From: Casp-actino8 sp964563545
Lineage (GTDB): Bacteria; Actinomycetota; Acidimicrobiia; Acidimicrobiales; Ilumatobacteraceae
Length of the DNA stretch: 64,000 bases
Reading direction: 5' to 3'
Assembly: GCA_964563545.1 (NCBI GenBank)
Contig: CAZLXB010000008.1
Span: 20,328 to 84,327 of the forward strand
The notes under the pieces: generated by a model
Databases searched by the model: none
What the model saw: the letters and a program-made list of their open reading frames with translations, nothing else
Told to the model about the DNA's origin: nothing
Position numbers and translations under genes: made by a program
Part shown: piece by piece, positions 8,621 through 17,275 of the stretch
How the letters are laid out: each line of letters starts with the position of its first letter
Position numbering within the stretch: position 1 is the first letter of the stretch

Positions 8621-9799
8621 GTGTCGGCCATGACCGGACTCGATCTCGCCGACGACCAGTTGGCATCGTGTGTCGGCTGCGGACTCTGCCTTCCGCATTG
8701 CCCGACCTACCGGGTGACAGGAGAAGAACGGTATTCACCGCGGGGCCGGATCGCGGTCATGCGGTCCGTGCAGTGGGAGGGTCAGCCACTCGACGACGAC
8801 GCCGTCGAATCGCTGTCGACGTGCATCCAGTGTCGCGGTTGCGAGCCGGCGTGTCCGAGCGGCGTTCCGTACGGTCGTCTCATCGAAAGCGCCAAGAACA
8901 CCATCGAGGCCGATATCGGTCTTCGGCGCAATCCACGTTGGCTCCGACCGGCACTTCGAGCCCTGAGTCATCATCGACTCCTGCTCATCGGGTCGCGATC
9001 TCTCGCCGTCGCCCAACGACTCGGCATGTTTCGGCGACGGCTACCTCGCTTACCGCTGCGCATCGGACCTGCCGTGCGGTCCACCGCCACCGATCCCGAT
9101 GTCTGGATCTTCACCGGTTGCGTGATGGATGCGTGGTCCCGACCGACCCATCGTGCCGCCGCCCGTTTGATCACGGCCACCGGTTCGACTTTCTCAGTGT
9201 CGGGAGGCGGATGCTGCGGTGCCTTGCATGCACATTCGGGTCTGGTGTCCGACGCTCGCCGAATGGCCATCGCCGTCATGCGTTCGATGCCGGGGTCGGC
9301 GCCGATTCTCGTGGATTCGGCGGGTTGTGGGGCGGCACTCAAGGATTACGGCCACCTGCTCGGAACGAGGCAAGCCCACGAATTCGCGACCCGCGTCCTC
9401 GACGTGCACGAGTGGCTCGCGCCTCGCCTCGGTGACCTCGATCCGCTCGCGTCCGATGACCGACCGACTGTCATCGTCCAGGAGCCGTGCCATCTTCGCC
9501 ACGTCCAGAGGGTCCATGGCGCGATGCGCGAGGTGGTGGCCCACGTGGCCGACATCGTCGACACCGACGACGACGGCTTGTGTTGTGGAGCGGGGGGAGC
9601 GTTCTCGATGATCCAACCCGATCTCGCCAATCGGGTGCGCGAACAGAAGATCGCCGCCATCGATCGGGTGCGGGCCGGAAGGGCGATGATGGTGGTGTCG
9701 GCCAATCCGGGCTGCGCCCAACACTTGGGCGCCGCCGGAGTAGATGTCGTCCACCCACTCGACTTCGTGGCGGATCGAATCGTCAGGAGTATCCCATGA
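8621..9799 (+). CDS. glcF: Glycolate oxidase iron-sulfur subunit GlcF
   Basis: About 392 residues. Two N-terminal 4Fe-4S binding motifs (CVGCGLCLPHCP and CIQCRGCEPACP), each CX2CX2CX3CP, followed by two CCG domains (GGGCCGALH and the CGAGGAFSM region) typical of GlcF and heterodisulfide-reductase-like electron-transfer subunits. It would pass electrons from the GlcDE flavoproteins to the membrane quinone or another carrier. The GTG at 8621 has an AGGAAGG about 13 bases upstream; the ATG at 8630 is an equally possible start. The following 68-residue gene overlaps its stop (ATGA). Separation from glcDE by an opposite-strand gene is unusual. Confidence 0.92.
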   Translation: MSAMTGLDLADDQLASCVGCGLCLPHCPTYRVTGEERYSPRGRIAVMRSVQWEGQPLDDDAVESLSTCIQCRGCEPACPSGVPYGRLIESAKNTIEADIGLRRNPRWLRPALRALSHHRLLLIGSRSLAVAQRLGMFRRRLPRLPLRIGPAVRSTATDPDVWIFTGCVMDAWSRPTHRAAARLITATGSTFSVSGGGCCGALHAHSGLVSDARRMAIAVMRSMPGSAPILVDSAGCGAALKDYGHLLGTRQAHEFATRVLDVHEWLAPRLGDLDPLASDDRPTVIVQEPCHLRHVQRVHGAMREVVAHVADIVDTDDDGLCCGAGGAFSMIQPDLANRVREQKIAAIDRVRAGRAMMVVSANPGCAQHLGAAGVDVVHPLDFVADRIVRSIP

Positions 9800-10002
9800 G
9801 TCCCGACCCCCGTCTTCAGAGTCGACTCGCCGAGATCGCCCAGCAGATCGAGTCGATCGCCGCGAGTCTGGACGAGATCTCGTTCGATGTCCTGCGGGAG
9901 GCGAGTGCCGAGCGTTCCGGACGCCCGGAGATCGACAAGGTGCTCACTCAGGCCCGACGGGCTCTCGAGAAGGCCCGCCACCTTCTCGAATCAGCCACCT
10001 GA
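9796..10002 (+). CDS. Small conserved-type helical protein (68 aa)
   Basis: A 68-residue acidic/basic helical protein (RLAEIAQQIESIAASLDEISFDVLREAS, then ALEKARHLLESAT) with heptad-like spacing suggesting a coiled coil or helical hairpin. No transmembrane segment or cysteine. The ATG overlaps the glcF stop by ATGA, and a GGAGT ribosome-binding site lies at 9786-9790, which supports a real gene. Small helical proteins next to GlcF or other Fe-S subunits are of unknown function; I do not recognise a named family. It ends one base before the tal stop on the other strand. Confidence 0.7.
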   Translation: MSPDPRLQSRLAEIAQQIESIAASLDEISFDVLREASAERSGRPEIDKVLTQARRALEKARHLLESAT

Positions 10003-10003
10003 T

Positions 10004-11116
10004 TCACTGCTTCAGAGCGTCTGCCTTCTCGTCGAGCGCGACGAGGAGTTCGGCAAAGGACTTCTCGAACGCGGAAACACCTTCCACCTCGAGTTGGCGA
10101 CCGACGTCGTCGAGATCGACACCGACGGCGGCCAAGTCGGCCCAGTCCCGTCGGGCCGACTCGATGTCGTGATCGATCGTGCGCTTCACCGTGCCGTGGT
10201 CGACGAAGGCATCGAGGGTCGTGTCCGGCAACGTGTTGACCGTCGACGGACCGATGAGCTCGTCGACGTACATCGTGTCGGGATAGGCCGGATTCTTGGT
10301 ACTCGTCGAGGCCCAGAGCGGTCTCTGCACCGTGGCACCAGCCCGAGCCAAAGTTGCCCAGCGCTCACCACTGAATGTCCGGGTGAACGACTCGTACGCC
10401 AGACGAGCCTGAGCGACAGCAGCCCGACCGCGAAGCGCGAGCGCCGACTCCGTGCCGATGGCGTCGAGCCGGCGGTCGATTTCGCTGTCGACCCGACTGA
10501 TGAAGAAGGAGGCAACCGAGGCGATACCGGCCACCGCCTGTCCTTCGGATACCCGTTGCTCCAGACCGTCGAGATACGCGGCCATCACCTCGCGATATCG
10601 CTCGAGTCCGAAGATGAGGGTGACGTTCACGTTGCAACCGTCGGCGATCAGAGTGCGAATGGCCGGAAGACCGGCGCGGGTCGCGGGGATCTTCACCATC
10701 AGGTTCGAACGGTCGATCCGCCGCCACAGATCGCGCGCGGCGCGGATCGTTCCCTCGGTGTCGTGCGCGAGACGCGGATCGACCTCCACCGACACGAATC
10801 CATCACCGCCGCCACTCGACCTATGGACCGATTCGAAGACGTCGAGGGCTCCGAGAATGTCTTGGATCACCAACTCCCAATAGGCGTCGAGCACGGGTGT
10901 GCGAGCCCGCACGAGGGAGGCGAATTGTTCGTCGTAATCGTTCGAACCCTGGATCGCCTTCTGGAAGATCGTGGGATTGGACGTGAGTCCGCGCACACCG
11001 CTGGCCACGATGCGCTCGAGCTCTCCACTCGTCAGATAACTCCGCTTCAGATTGTCGAGCCAGGCGCTCTGACCTTCTCGGTCGAACAGTTCCGAGAGGC
11101 GCCGCGAAGTCGTCAT
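10004..11116 (-). CDS. tal: Transaldolase
   Basis: 370-residue transaldolase of the actinobacterial (longer) subfamily; transfers a dihydroxyacetone unit between sedoheptulose-7-phosphate and glyceraldehyde-3-phosphate in the non-oxidative pentose phosphate pathway. The N-terminal GVRGLTSNPTIFQKAI signature is at 41-55 and the Schiff-base lysine is Lys142 in LMVKIPAT. Later signatures are NVNVTLIFGLERY and the RPLWASTSTKNPAYPD stretch. Start ATG at 11116; a longer frame would run into tkt. The gene is 23 bp downstream of tkt, on the same strand, forming a two-gene operon. Confidence 0.97.
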   Translation of the reverse strand: MTTSRRLSELFDREGQSAWLDNLKRSYLTSGELERIVASGVRGLTSNPTIFQKAIQGSNDYDEQFASLVRARTPVLDAYWELVIQDILGALDVFESVHRSSGGGDGFVSVEVDPRLAHDTEGTIRAARDLWRRIDRSNLMVKIPATRAGLPAIRTLIADGCNVNVTLIFGLERYREVMAAYLDGLEQRVSEGQAVAGIASVASFFISRVDSEIDRRLDAIGTESALALRGRAAVAQARLAYESFTRTFSGERWATLARAGATVQRPLWASTSTKNPAYPDTMYVDELIGPSTVNTLPDTTLDAFVDHGTVKRTIDHDIESARRDWADLAAVGVDLDDVGRQLEVEGVSAFEKSFAELLVALDEKADALKQ

Positions 11117-11139
11117 GCCTACATCGTGGCAGACGGCCG

Positions 11140-13116
11140 TCAGCGCCCGAGGAGTCCTCGGGCGGCCACCGCAACCGCGTCCGGGTTGATCCCCAATCGA
11201 TCGAGGGCCTGACCACCGGGAGCGCTCGTTCCGAAACGATCGATACCGACACACACATCGGCGTACCGTTCCCAGCCGAACGTCGATGCGGCTTCGACCG
11301 ACACCGTGGGAACCGTGCGCGGGAGGATCCGATTGGCGCCGGCCGGATCACGGCGTGCGAAGGACGCGAATCGATCCCACGAGGGCAGCGAGACCACTTG
11401 GGCGCCGATGCCGTCCCGAGCGAGGACCTCGGCGGCGCCGAGGGCAACCGCGACTTCGCTCCCCGTGGCGACGATCACCACATCGGGATCACCCGAAGGT
11501 CGCCGAACGATCCCGGCTCCCTCGACGACTGCCGATCCATCAGTGCACACCGGCAAGTTCTGTCGGCTGAGCACGAGCGCCGTCGGCCCATCGGTTTCGA
11601 GCGCGACGCGCACCGCGGTACTCGTCTCGTTGGCATCCGCCGGCCGAATCACCTGGAGGTCGGGAATGGCCCGAAGTGCGGCGAGGTGTTCGATCGGCTG
11701 ATGGGTGGGACCATCCTCGCCGACCCCGACCGAGTCATGACTGAAGACGAAGACGCACTTGGCCCCCGAGAGGGCGGCGAGTCGCACGGGCGGCTTCATG
11801 TAGTCGAAGAACACGAAGAACGTTCCGCCGACCGGCACGAAACCACCGTGCAACGCGAGGCCCACCATGATCGAGCCCATCGCGTGTTCGCGTACGCCGT
11901 AGTAGATCTGTCGTCCGGCGGGATCATCGGGCGACATCGCCGCTTGACCACTCAACTTGGCACCAGTGTTGCCGGTGAGGTCGGCGGCACCGGCGACGAT
12001 CGCCGGCTGAGATTCCGCCAACGCGTCGAGCACTTTTTGCACGGCCACTCGCGTGGCGATCGAATCGCCCTCGGCGAAGGTCGGCAGATCGTTCGTCCAG
12101 TTCGCCTCTCCGCCCGACCAGACGGCGTTCCACTCCGCCCGGTGCGACGACGACTCGAGACGCCGATTCCAGTCAGAGGAAGCCGCAGCGCGACCAGCGG
12201 CGTGTTGGCGAACCGCGTCCACGACGTCGGATGGGGACCAGAAGGGTTCGTCGGGTATCCCCATGACCGCCTTGGTCCGACTGACGTGCTCGGCCGTGAA
12301 CGGGTTGCCGTGGGCTTCGTGGCGATCGGTCCAATCCGGCGAAGGTGAACCCACCCGGGTGCGCAAGACGATCAACTTGGGGCGATCGTCGTGGGCGTCG
12401 CGCGCCGTCACCAGGGCGGTCTCGAGCGCATCGAGATTCTCACCGACCTCACCGATCTCGCTCACGGCCCATCCGTACGCGGTGAACCGTGCGACGACAT
12501 CATCGCTACATGTCAGGTTCGTGCCGCCGTCGATCGTGATGCGGTTGTCGTCGAAGACGACGATCAGCCGACCGAGACGCTGGTGACCGGCCAGAGACGC
12601 GGCCTCGTGGCTCACGCCCTCCATCAGGCAGCCGTCACCGGCGATCACGTACGTGTGATGGTCGGTCAACTCCGATCCGAATCGAGCGCGCAGCGAGCGC
12701 TCGGCCATGGCCAGTCCGACTGCATTGGCCAGACCCTGTCCCAAGGGGCCGGTCGTGACTTCGATACCGGCCGTGTGTCCTCGCTCGGGGTGACCCGGCG
12801 TACGCGAGCCCCACTGGCGGAACGCCTTGATGTCGTCGAGGCTGACGTCGTACCCGTTGAGAAACAACAGCGCGTACTGGAGGATCGAGGCGTGGCCGGC
12901 CGACAGAACGAAGCGATCTCGATCGGGCCAGTCGGGTCGCCGGGGGTCGTGCTTCATGATGCGGCTGTAGAGAACGTGCCCGAGAGGGGCGAGGGCCATT
13001 GCCGTGCCCTGGTGTCCGCTCTTGGCGGCGAGCGGCGCATCCATGGCCAGACCGCGAATCAATGCCACCGACTTCTGGTCGATGTCGGCGTTCAGACGCA
13101 AGGGTTTTCCAGCCAC
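11140..13116 (-). CDS. tkt: Transketolase
   Basis: 658-residue thiamine-diphosphate enzyme of the pentose phosphate pathway. The N-terminal ThDP-binding domain has DAPLAAKSGHQGTAMALAPLG and the ThDP motif GDGCLMEGVSHEAASLAG about residues 160-178, ending with VVFDDN; the central pyrimidine domain carries the YYGVREHAMGSIMVGLALHGG signature; a C-terminal transketolase domain follows. It sits immediately upstream of tal, as in many actinomycetes (where zwf and opcA often follow; they do not here). No other frame or frameshift is visible. Confidence 0.98.
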   Translation of the reverse strand: MAGKPLRLNADIDQKSVALIRGLAMDAPLAAKSGHQGTAMALAPLGHVLYSRIMKHDPRRPDWPDRDRFVLSAGHASILQYALLFLNGYDVSLDDIKAFRQWGSRTPGHPERGHTAGIEVTTGPLGQGLANAVGLAMAERSLRARFGSELTDHHTYVIAGDGCLMEGVSHEAASLAGHQRLGRLIVVFDDNRITIDGGTNLTCSDDVVARFTAYGWAVSEIGEVGENLDALETALVTARDAHDDRPKLIVLRTRVGSPSPDWTDRHEAHGNPFTAEHVSRTKAVMGIPDEPFWSPSDVVDAVRQHAAGRAAASSDWNRRLESSSHRAEWNAVWSGGEANWTNDLPTFAEGDSIATRVAVQKVLDALAESQPAIVAGAADLTGNTGAKLSGQAAMSPDDPAGRQIYYGVREHAMGSIMVGLALHGGFVPVGGTFFVFFDYMKPPVRLAALSGAKCVFVFSHDSVGVGEDGPTHQPIEHLAALRAIPDLQVIRPADANETSTAVRVALETDGPTALVLSRQNLPVCTDGSAVVEGAGIVRRPSGDPDVVIVATGSEVAVALGAAEVLARDGIGAQVVSLPSWDRFASFARRDPAGANRILPRTVPTVSVEAASTFGWERYADVCVGIDRFGTSAPGGQALDRLGINPDAVAVAARGLLGR

Positions 13117-13151
13117 GATCCGACCTTAGTTGTCGGCTCGTCGCCCGACGA

Positions 13152-13550
13152 TCACTCGACCGGAGGCAGCAACGTGAAAGGAACGATCGTGAATGGTCCA
13201 CGATCGATGCGACAGTGGGCGTACACCGGCCCGTACTCAGCGAACTCGAGTTCGGCCTTGACGAGCCGATAGGTGAACTTCCCCGGTTCGACCGTGAAAG
13301 GACTCACGTTGCGCGCCACCTGTTCACCGTCTTCCTGCGCCGACTTCCGGAAGACGACTTCGAAGACCCCGGAGCCTCCCTCCTCCGGAGGGCAGTGGAT
13401 GATGGCGACGAGGTGCGGATCGATCGTGACCGGGACCGGACTCGGCGCCTCCATCGAGAACATCGCACCGGTGATGTCGATGCGGGTACTCGGCCCGGGC
13501 ACCGATCGGAGTTGGAAGTTCTCGACGAAGAGAGCCGATACCAGTTGCAC
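13152..13550 (-). CDS. DUF6941-like hypothetical protein
   Basis: 132 residues beginning QLVSALFVENFQLRSVPG after a GTG start at 13550. All-beta-looking protein with the PFTIVPFTLLPPVE C-terminal end. It resembles the actinobacterial DUF6941 family (short cytoplasmic proteins of unknown role, often annotated hypothetical), in which a similar N-terminal segment precedes a beta sandwich. No catalytic motif, cysteine cluster (only two Cys) or membrane segment is seen. It lies 35 bp upstream of tkt and 21 bp downstream of nagA on the same strand, so it may be co-transcribed. Confidence 0.75.
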   Translation of the reverse strand: MQLVSALFVENFQLRSVPGPSTRIDITGAMFSMEAPSPVPVTIDPHLVAIIHCPPEEGGSGVFEVVFRKSAQEDGEQVARNVSPFTVEPGKFTYRLVKAELEFAEYGPVYAHCRIDRGPFTIVPFTLLPPVE

Positions 13551-13571
13551 GATTCGAGAGTACCGGCAACG

Positions 13572-14654
13572 TCAGCGGACACGCTCGCCGAGTGACCACA
13601 CGCCGACGAGTTCGCGCTCGGAATCGAAGGCGACCAAGTCGGCTCTGAGGCCCACTCCGATGCGACCACGATCCGCGAGTCCGAGAAAGTCGGCGACGTT
13701 CGACGTCGCGGCGTCGACGGCTCGGGACCAAGGAACGCCGGCGCGTGAACACACATCGATGGCGTCGTCCATCGACAATGCGCTGCCGGCCAGGGTTCCG
13801 TCCGGTAAACGCGGTGCCCCGTCGACCAGCCGTGCCCGTGCTCCATCGGCGCGCCAACCGACCGAGTCCGTGACCAGCGTGATGCGATCGGCGGCGCGAA
13901 AGGCGAGTTCGATCATCTCCGGCGCGACATGGACGCCGTCGGCGATCAGACCGCACCACAGACGTTCATCCAAGAGGGCCCAGGCCGCGAGTCCCGGTCG
14001 CCGATGATCGAGTCCCGACATGGCGTTGAAGAGGTGGGTCACCGACGTCGCCCCACTTTCGACGACGACTTCGTATTGGTCGCGGGTCGGTCGCGAGTGG
14101 CCGATCGACACCCGGACGTCACGCGAGGCGAGGGAGGCCACCGCGGCTGCGATGCCCCGATTCTCGGCGGCGACGGTCACGACCCGCACGACATCGGGCA
14201 GGTCGTCGATCCACTTCCGATCGGCGGCCACGATCGCGTCACGACGATGGGCCCCGGGTGCATCACCGAGGAACGGTCCCTCGAGGTGAACGCCGAGGAC
14301 CCGGCCCTCGGATTCCTCGCGCCAGTGACTCAGATTCCCGAGCGCGGTTTCGTAGTCGGACAGAGGACCGCTCACCAACGTGGGAAGCCACGTGGTGACA
14401 CCACTTCGAAGTTGAGCCTGAGCGATCTTCTCGAACGATTCGGTGTCGCCACGCGAGGAGATCGTCCAGAGATCGAGATCATCACGACCGTTGACCTGCC
14501 AGTCGATGAACCCCGGCGCCACGAAGTCGAATTCGAGGTCGGCGTCCCCCTCGCCGATCGGACGGATCGACTCGATTCGCCCGGATGCAATTCCGATCTC
14601 GGCCGCACCGAGGTGCTCCAGACCGTGGATCGATCGAGCCCTGACCACCGCCAC
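13572..14654 (-). CDS. nagA: N-acetylglucosamine-6-phosphate deacetylase
   Basis: Amidohydrolase-fold enzyme that removes acetate from GlcNAc-6-phosphate in amino-sugar and peptidoglycan recycling. 360 residues from the GTG at 14654. Motifs seen: PGFIDWQVNG after the N-terminal beta domain, GVHLEGPFL (metal Glu), SIGHSRPTRDQY (metal His), VTHLFNAMSGLDHRRPG (metal His plus substrate loop) and LVTDSVG (catalytic Asp). The C-terminal beta strand region RGRIGVGLRADLVAFD is complete. The start lies 77 bp from a divergent thioesterase gene; longer in-frame extensions run into that gene. nagB and a GlcNAc transporter are not nearby. Confidence 0.9.
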   Translation of the reverse strand: MAVVRARSIHGLEHLGAAEIGIASGRIESIRPIGEGDADLEFDFVAPGFIDWQVNGRDDLDLWTISSRGDTESFEKIAQAQLRSGVTTWLPTLVSGPLSDYETALGNLSHWREESEGRVLGVHLEGPFLGDAPGAHRRDAIVAADRKWIDDLPDVVRVVTVAAENRGIAAAVASLASRDVRVSIGHSRPTRDQYEVVVESGATSVTHLFNAMSGLDHRRPGLAAWALLDERLWCGLIADGVHVAPEMIELAFRAADRITLVTDSVGWRADGARARLVDGAPRLPDGTLAGSALSMDDAIDVCSRAGVPWSRAVDAATSNVADFLGLADRGRIGVGLRADLVAFDSERELVGVWSLGERVR

Positions 14655-14731
14655 CCAGCGGACCGTAGCAGCGTCCTTGCCCCACCGACCCGAACGTTCG
14701 CCGGAGTCGGCGTGTGTGCCAAAGTCGAAGC

Positions 14732-15178
14732 ATGGCCCCTCGTCCCGAAGACTTCGACGAACTCGACCCCGAGACCAGAGCTCGCTGGGCCCGTTTCGGC
14801 ATCTGGGATCGCGTGTACTTTCCTTCACTCATTGGTTTGGCGGTCGAAGAAGTTCGATTGGGCTACTGCCGCATGCGCATGCCGTTCCGACCCGAACTCG
14901 AGCAACCGATGGGCATCGTTCACGGTGGCGCCATCGCGACCCTCCTCGATGCCGTGGTCGTTCCGGCCATCGGCAGCGCCTATCCCGCATCGACCGGATT
15001 CTCGACGGTCGATCTGAGCATCCAGTACCACTCGGCTCTGCGTGCCGAAGACGCCGTGGCCCACGGATGGGTCGTACGCCGGGGCAAGCGCATCGTCTTC
15101 TGCGAGGCCGAAGCAGTGGGATCGGAGTCCGGTCGGATGATCGCCAAGGCCCTCCTCACGTACAGCGTCGCCAGCTGA
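14732..15178 (+). CDS. PaaI-type hotdog thioesterase
   Basis: 148 residues with a single hotdog fold. The motif MGIVHGGAIATLLDAVVVPA (about 58-77) is the classic PaaI/YbgC-4HBT thioesterase signature HGGxxxxLxD; the later segment GFSTVDLSIQYHSALRAED is the second hallmark. Likely hydrolyses an acyl-CoA thioester, substrate unknown. Start chosen at the ATG 14732; a GTG at 14714 would add six residues. It is divergent from nagA. A second hotdog protein in this window (31852-32298) is not closely similar. Confidence 0.87.
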   Translation: MAPRPEDFDELDPETRARWARFGIWDRVYFPSLIGLAVEEVRLGYCRMRMPFRPELEQPMGIVHGGAIATLLDAVVVPAIGSAYPASTGFSTVDLSIQYHSALRAEDAVAHGWVVRRGKRIVFCEAEAVGSESGRMIAKALLTYSVAS

Positions 15179-15199
15179 CGGCCGCCTGCGGGCTCTCTC

Positions 15200-16384
15200 T
15201 CAGCCGATCGACGTCGAGGATGCCGCGGAGTCGGAGGGCGGTTCCGGGGTGAGCGCCCGGCGGATCGTGTCGATCAACATGTCGGAGTCCGACGGTTCCT
15301 TGCCGTTCACCAGCACGCTGACCACCGTTCCGTCGGGCAGCCACACGACCATGTCGTGGGTGTTCTCGAGAGTTCCCGAGTGGCCCCACATCCCACCGGC
15401 GAAGATGCGCACACCGAGGCCATAGGTCCAGTCCTCGTCGAGCGGTCCGGCCGACGAGGGTTGCACCATCATGCGACTGGTGGCCGGCGAGCCAAAGATG
15501 GTCCCTCGCCCCAAGGCGTCGACCAACAGTGCGACGTCCGTTGCCGAAGCCACCCAGGCACCGGCTGCCTCGAGCAACTCCATGTAGTTGCGCCCCGATT
15601 CCGAGGCGTACTGCGCGTCGCCTTCATCGTTCATGGAGGTGCGTCCGACTTGCCAATCATCGAGTCGGAGTGGGTCGAGGACGAGAAGACGCGTGGCGCC
15701 TTCCCACGACGTACCGGTCCGCCAACCGAGGAGTCGTCCGAGAATCACGTAGTTGGCGTTGCTGTACGTGAACTGCCGACCCGGATCGTCGACCAAGGGG
15801 GACTGCAGTACCGCGGCCAGAACGCCGTCGGCATCGAGCCCGGGGGAGTCGAAGAACAAATCGCCACTGCTCGACAGACCCGACGTGTGCGACAGAAGTT
15901 GGTACACCGTCACGTCGTTCAGGCGGGGATCGACCAGCGAGAATCCGAGTCGGCCCGCGACTTCGGCGAGGGGTCGGTCGTCGAGGGACATCACTCCGTC
16001 CTCGACCGACCTCATCACGGCCATCGCAGTGGCCACCTTGGAGATACTCGCGATCCGAAAACGCGAGTCGGAAGAAACCGGCGCTGGCGACGAGGCGGCG
16101 GAGAACTCCACCCGGTGGATCACTTCTCCGTCCCGGACGACGGCAGCTTGAACGTCGATGGACCCTCGACCCACGGTGTCGTCGAGGAGGGTTCGATCGA
16201 ACCAGTCGAAGTCGAACCCACGGGGGAGCGATGTACTCGACGTGGAAGCGGACGACGTGGTGGCAACCGAGATGCCGGTCGTCATCAGGGAAGTGGGGAC
16301 GTCACCCGAAGTTTCAGCCGATTCGGGCGATCGTTCTCCGCCACAGGCCCCCAGGACGAGCACCGCGACGAGGAGGTGCCTCAT
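15200..16384 (-). CDS. Lipoprotein serine hydrolase, beta-lactamase class C / PBP-like
   Basis: 394 residues. N-terminal lipoprotein signal peptide MRHLLVAVLVLGACGG with lipobox LGAC, then a Ser/Thr-rich linker (about 18-55), so the enzyme is probably anchored to the outer face of the membrane. The beta-lactamase family domain has the SISK tetrad (SXXK), YSNANY (YXN) and WGHSGTL (the HXG/KTG equivalent). Related proteins are D-aminopeptidases, esterases or D,D-peptidases; the substrate cannot be told. The gene overlaps nothing but begins two bases after the stop of an amidohydrolase gene on the same strand, so the three-gene unit 18484 to 15200 is probably co-transcribed. Confidence 0.87.
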   Translation of the reverse strand: MRHLLVAVLVLGACGGERSPESAETSGDVPTSLMTTGISVATTSSASTSSTSLPRGFDFDWFDRTLLDDTVGRGSIDVQAAVVRDGEVIHRVEFSAASSPAPVSSDSRFRIASISKVATAMAVMRSVEDGVMSLDDRPLAEVAGRLGFSLVDPRLNDVTVYQLLSHTSGLSSSGDLFFDSPGLDADGVLAAVLQSPLVDDPGRQFTYSNANYVILGRLLGWRTGTSWEGATRLLVLDPLRLDDWQVGRTSMNDEGDAQYASESGRNYMELLEAAGAWVASATDVALLVDALGRGTIFGSPATSRMMVQPSSAGPLDEDWTYGLGVRIFAGGMWGHSGTLENTHDMVVWLPDGTVVSVLVNGKEPSDSDMLIDTIRRALTPEPPSDSAASSTSIG

Positions 16385-16386
16385 CG

Positions 16387-17268
16387 TCAGGCGTCGAGTT
16401 TGAGGATGCGCAACGCGTTCTCTCGCAGGAACTTGGGCCAGACGTCGTCCCGGAATGGCACCGACGGCATGTCTCCGAAGATTCGCTCGTAGGTCAGCCC
16501 CATCGGCCAATATCCGGCGTAGATCACCCGATCGGCCCCCCGACTGTTGGCGTAGTCGATGATGCGCGGGTCGTAGTGCTTGGGCGCGAAAGCGCTCGTC
16601 GAATAGTGGAGGTTGGGCCATTTCAACATCAACTTGACCGCGAGTTCGGTCCAGGGCTGGCAACCGTGGCGGGTCACGATGGTCAGTTCCGGGAAGTCGT
16701 AGCAGACGATGTCGAGAAGCTCGACGTGTTGACACATGCTCGGCAACCGAGGTCCCGGTATGCCGGCACAGATGAAGATCGGGATACCGAGTTCGGCGCA
16801 AACCGAGTAGATCGGATACCAGCGCGCATGGTCGATCGGCACCTGTGGCGTGCAGCCGGCCGGAAAGGTGCCGACTGCCTTCAGGCCGAATTCGTCGTGA
16901 AGCCGTCGGATCTTGCGGACCTCGTCCACACCGTTGTTGGCATCGGCGCTACACGATGGGATGAACCTTTCCGGGAATTCGACGAGCGCCCGAACTCCAG
17001 GTTCACCCTCGATGCCGATCATCGATCGCTCGATGCCGAAGTGATCCATCGTGTTGATCGCGACTTCGACCGGGTCCATGTTCTCGGGCAGCGCACCGGG
17101 CACGTTGTGCTTGAACAGGTACTCGACCGGGAACATCGTGTCCTTGCTCGACTGCTCTTTGATATTGCCGCGGAAGAACTCGTAGAGACGTCTCGGATCG
17201 GGATCGGGAAATCCCATCATCGTCTCGATCACACCGACGCCCTGGGGGCCGGTCAGGGGCATGGGCAC
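16387..17268 (-). CDS. Amidohydrolase family 2 (metal-dependent TIM-barrel)
   Basis: 293 residues of the Amidohydro_2 superfamily (ACMSD/decarboxylase-like). Visible features: Glu-rich N-terminal strand VIETMMGFPDP, central NTMDHFGIERSMIGIEG, ARWYPIYSVCAELGIPIFICAGIPGP and the strand LTIVTRHGCQPWTEL, where family members have the third metal His. The usual N-terminal HXH/EXH metal pair is not obvious, since the protein starts after it or lacks it, so activity may be altered. GTG start at 17268 or ATG at 17262. It lies 7 bp downstream of a second amidohydrolase of the same superfamily, suggesting a two-gene catabolic unit. Confidence 0.82.
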   Translation of the reverse strand: MPMPLTGPQGVGVIETMMGFPDPDPRRLYEFFRGNIKEQSSKDTMFPVEYLFKHNVPGALPENMDPVEVAINTMDHFGIERSMIGIEGEPGVRALVEFPERFIPSCSADANNGVDEVRKIRRLHDEFGLKAVGTFPAGCTPQVPIDHARWYPIYSVCAELGIPIFICAGIPGPRLPSMCQHVELLDIVCYDFPELTIVTRHGCQPWTELAVKLMLKWPNLHYSTSAFAPKHYDPRIIDYANSRGADRVIYAGYWPMGLTYERIFGDMPSVPFRDDVWPKFLRENALRILKLDA

Positions 17269-17275
17269 GTCTCGC

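Noticed and set aside
14714..14731. Longer N-terminus of the thioesterase from the GTG at 14714
   Set aside because: The ATG at 14732 directly precedes conserved sequence; the six extra residues add no supported feature.
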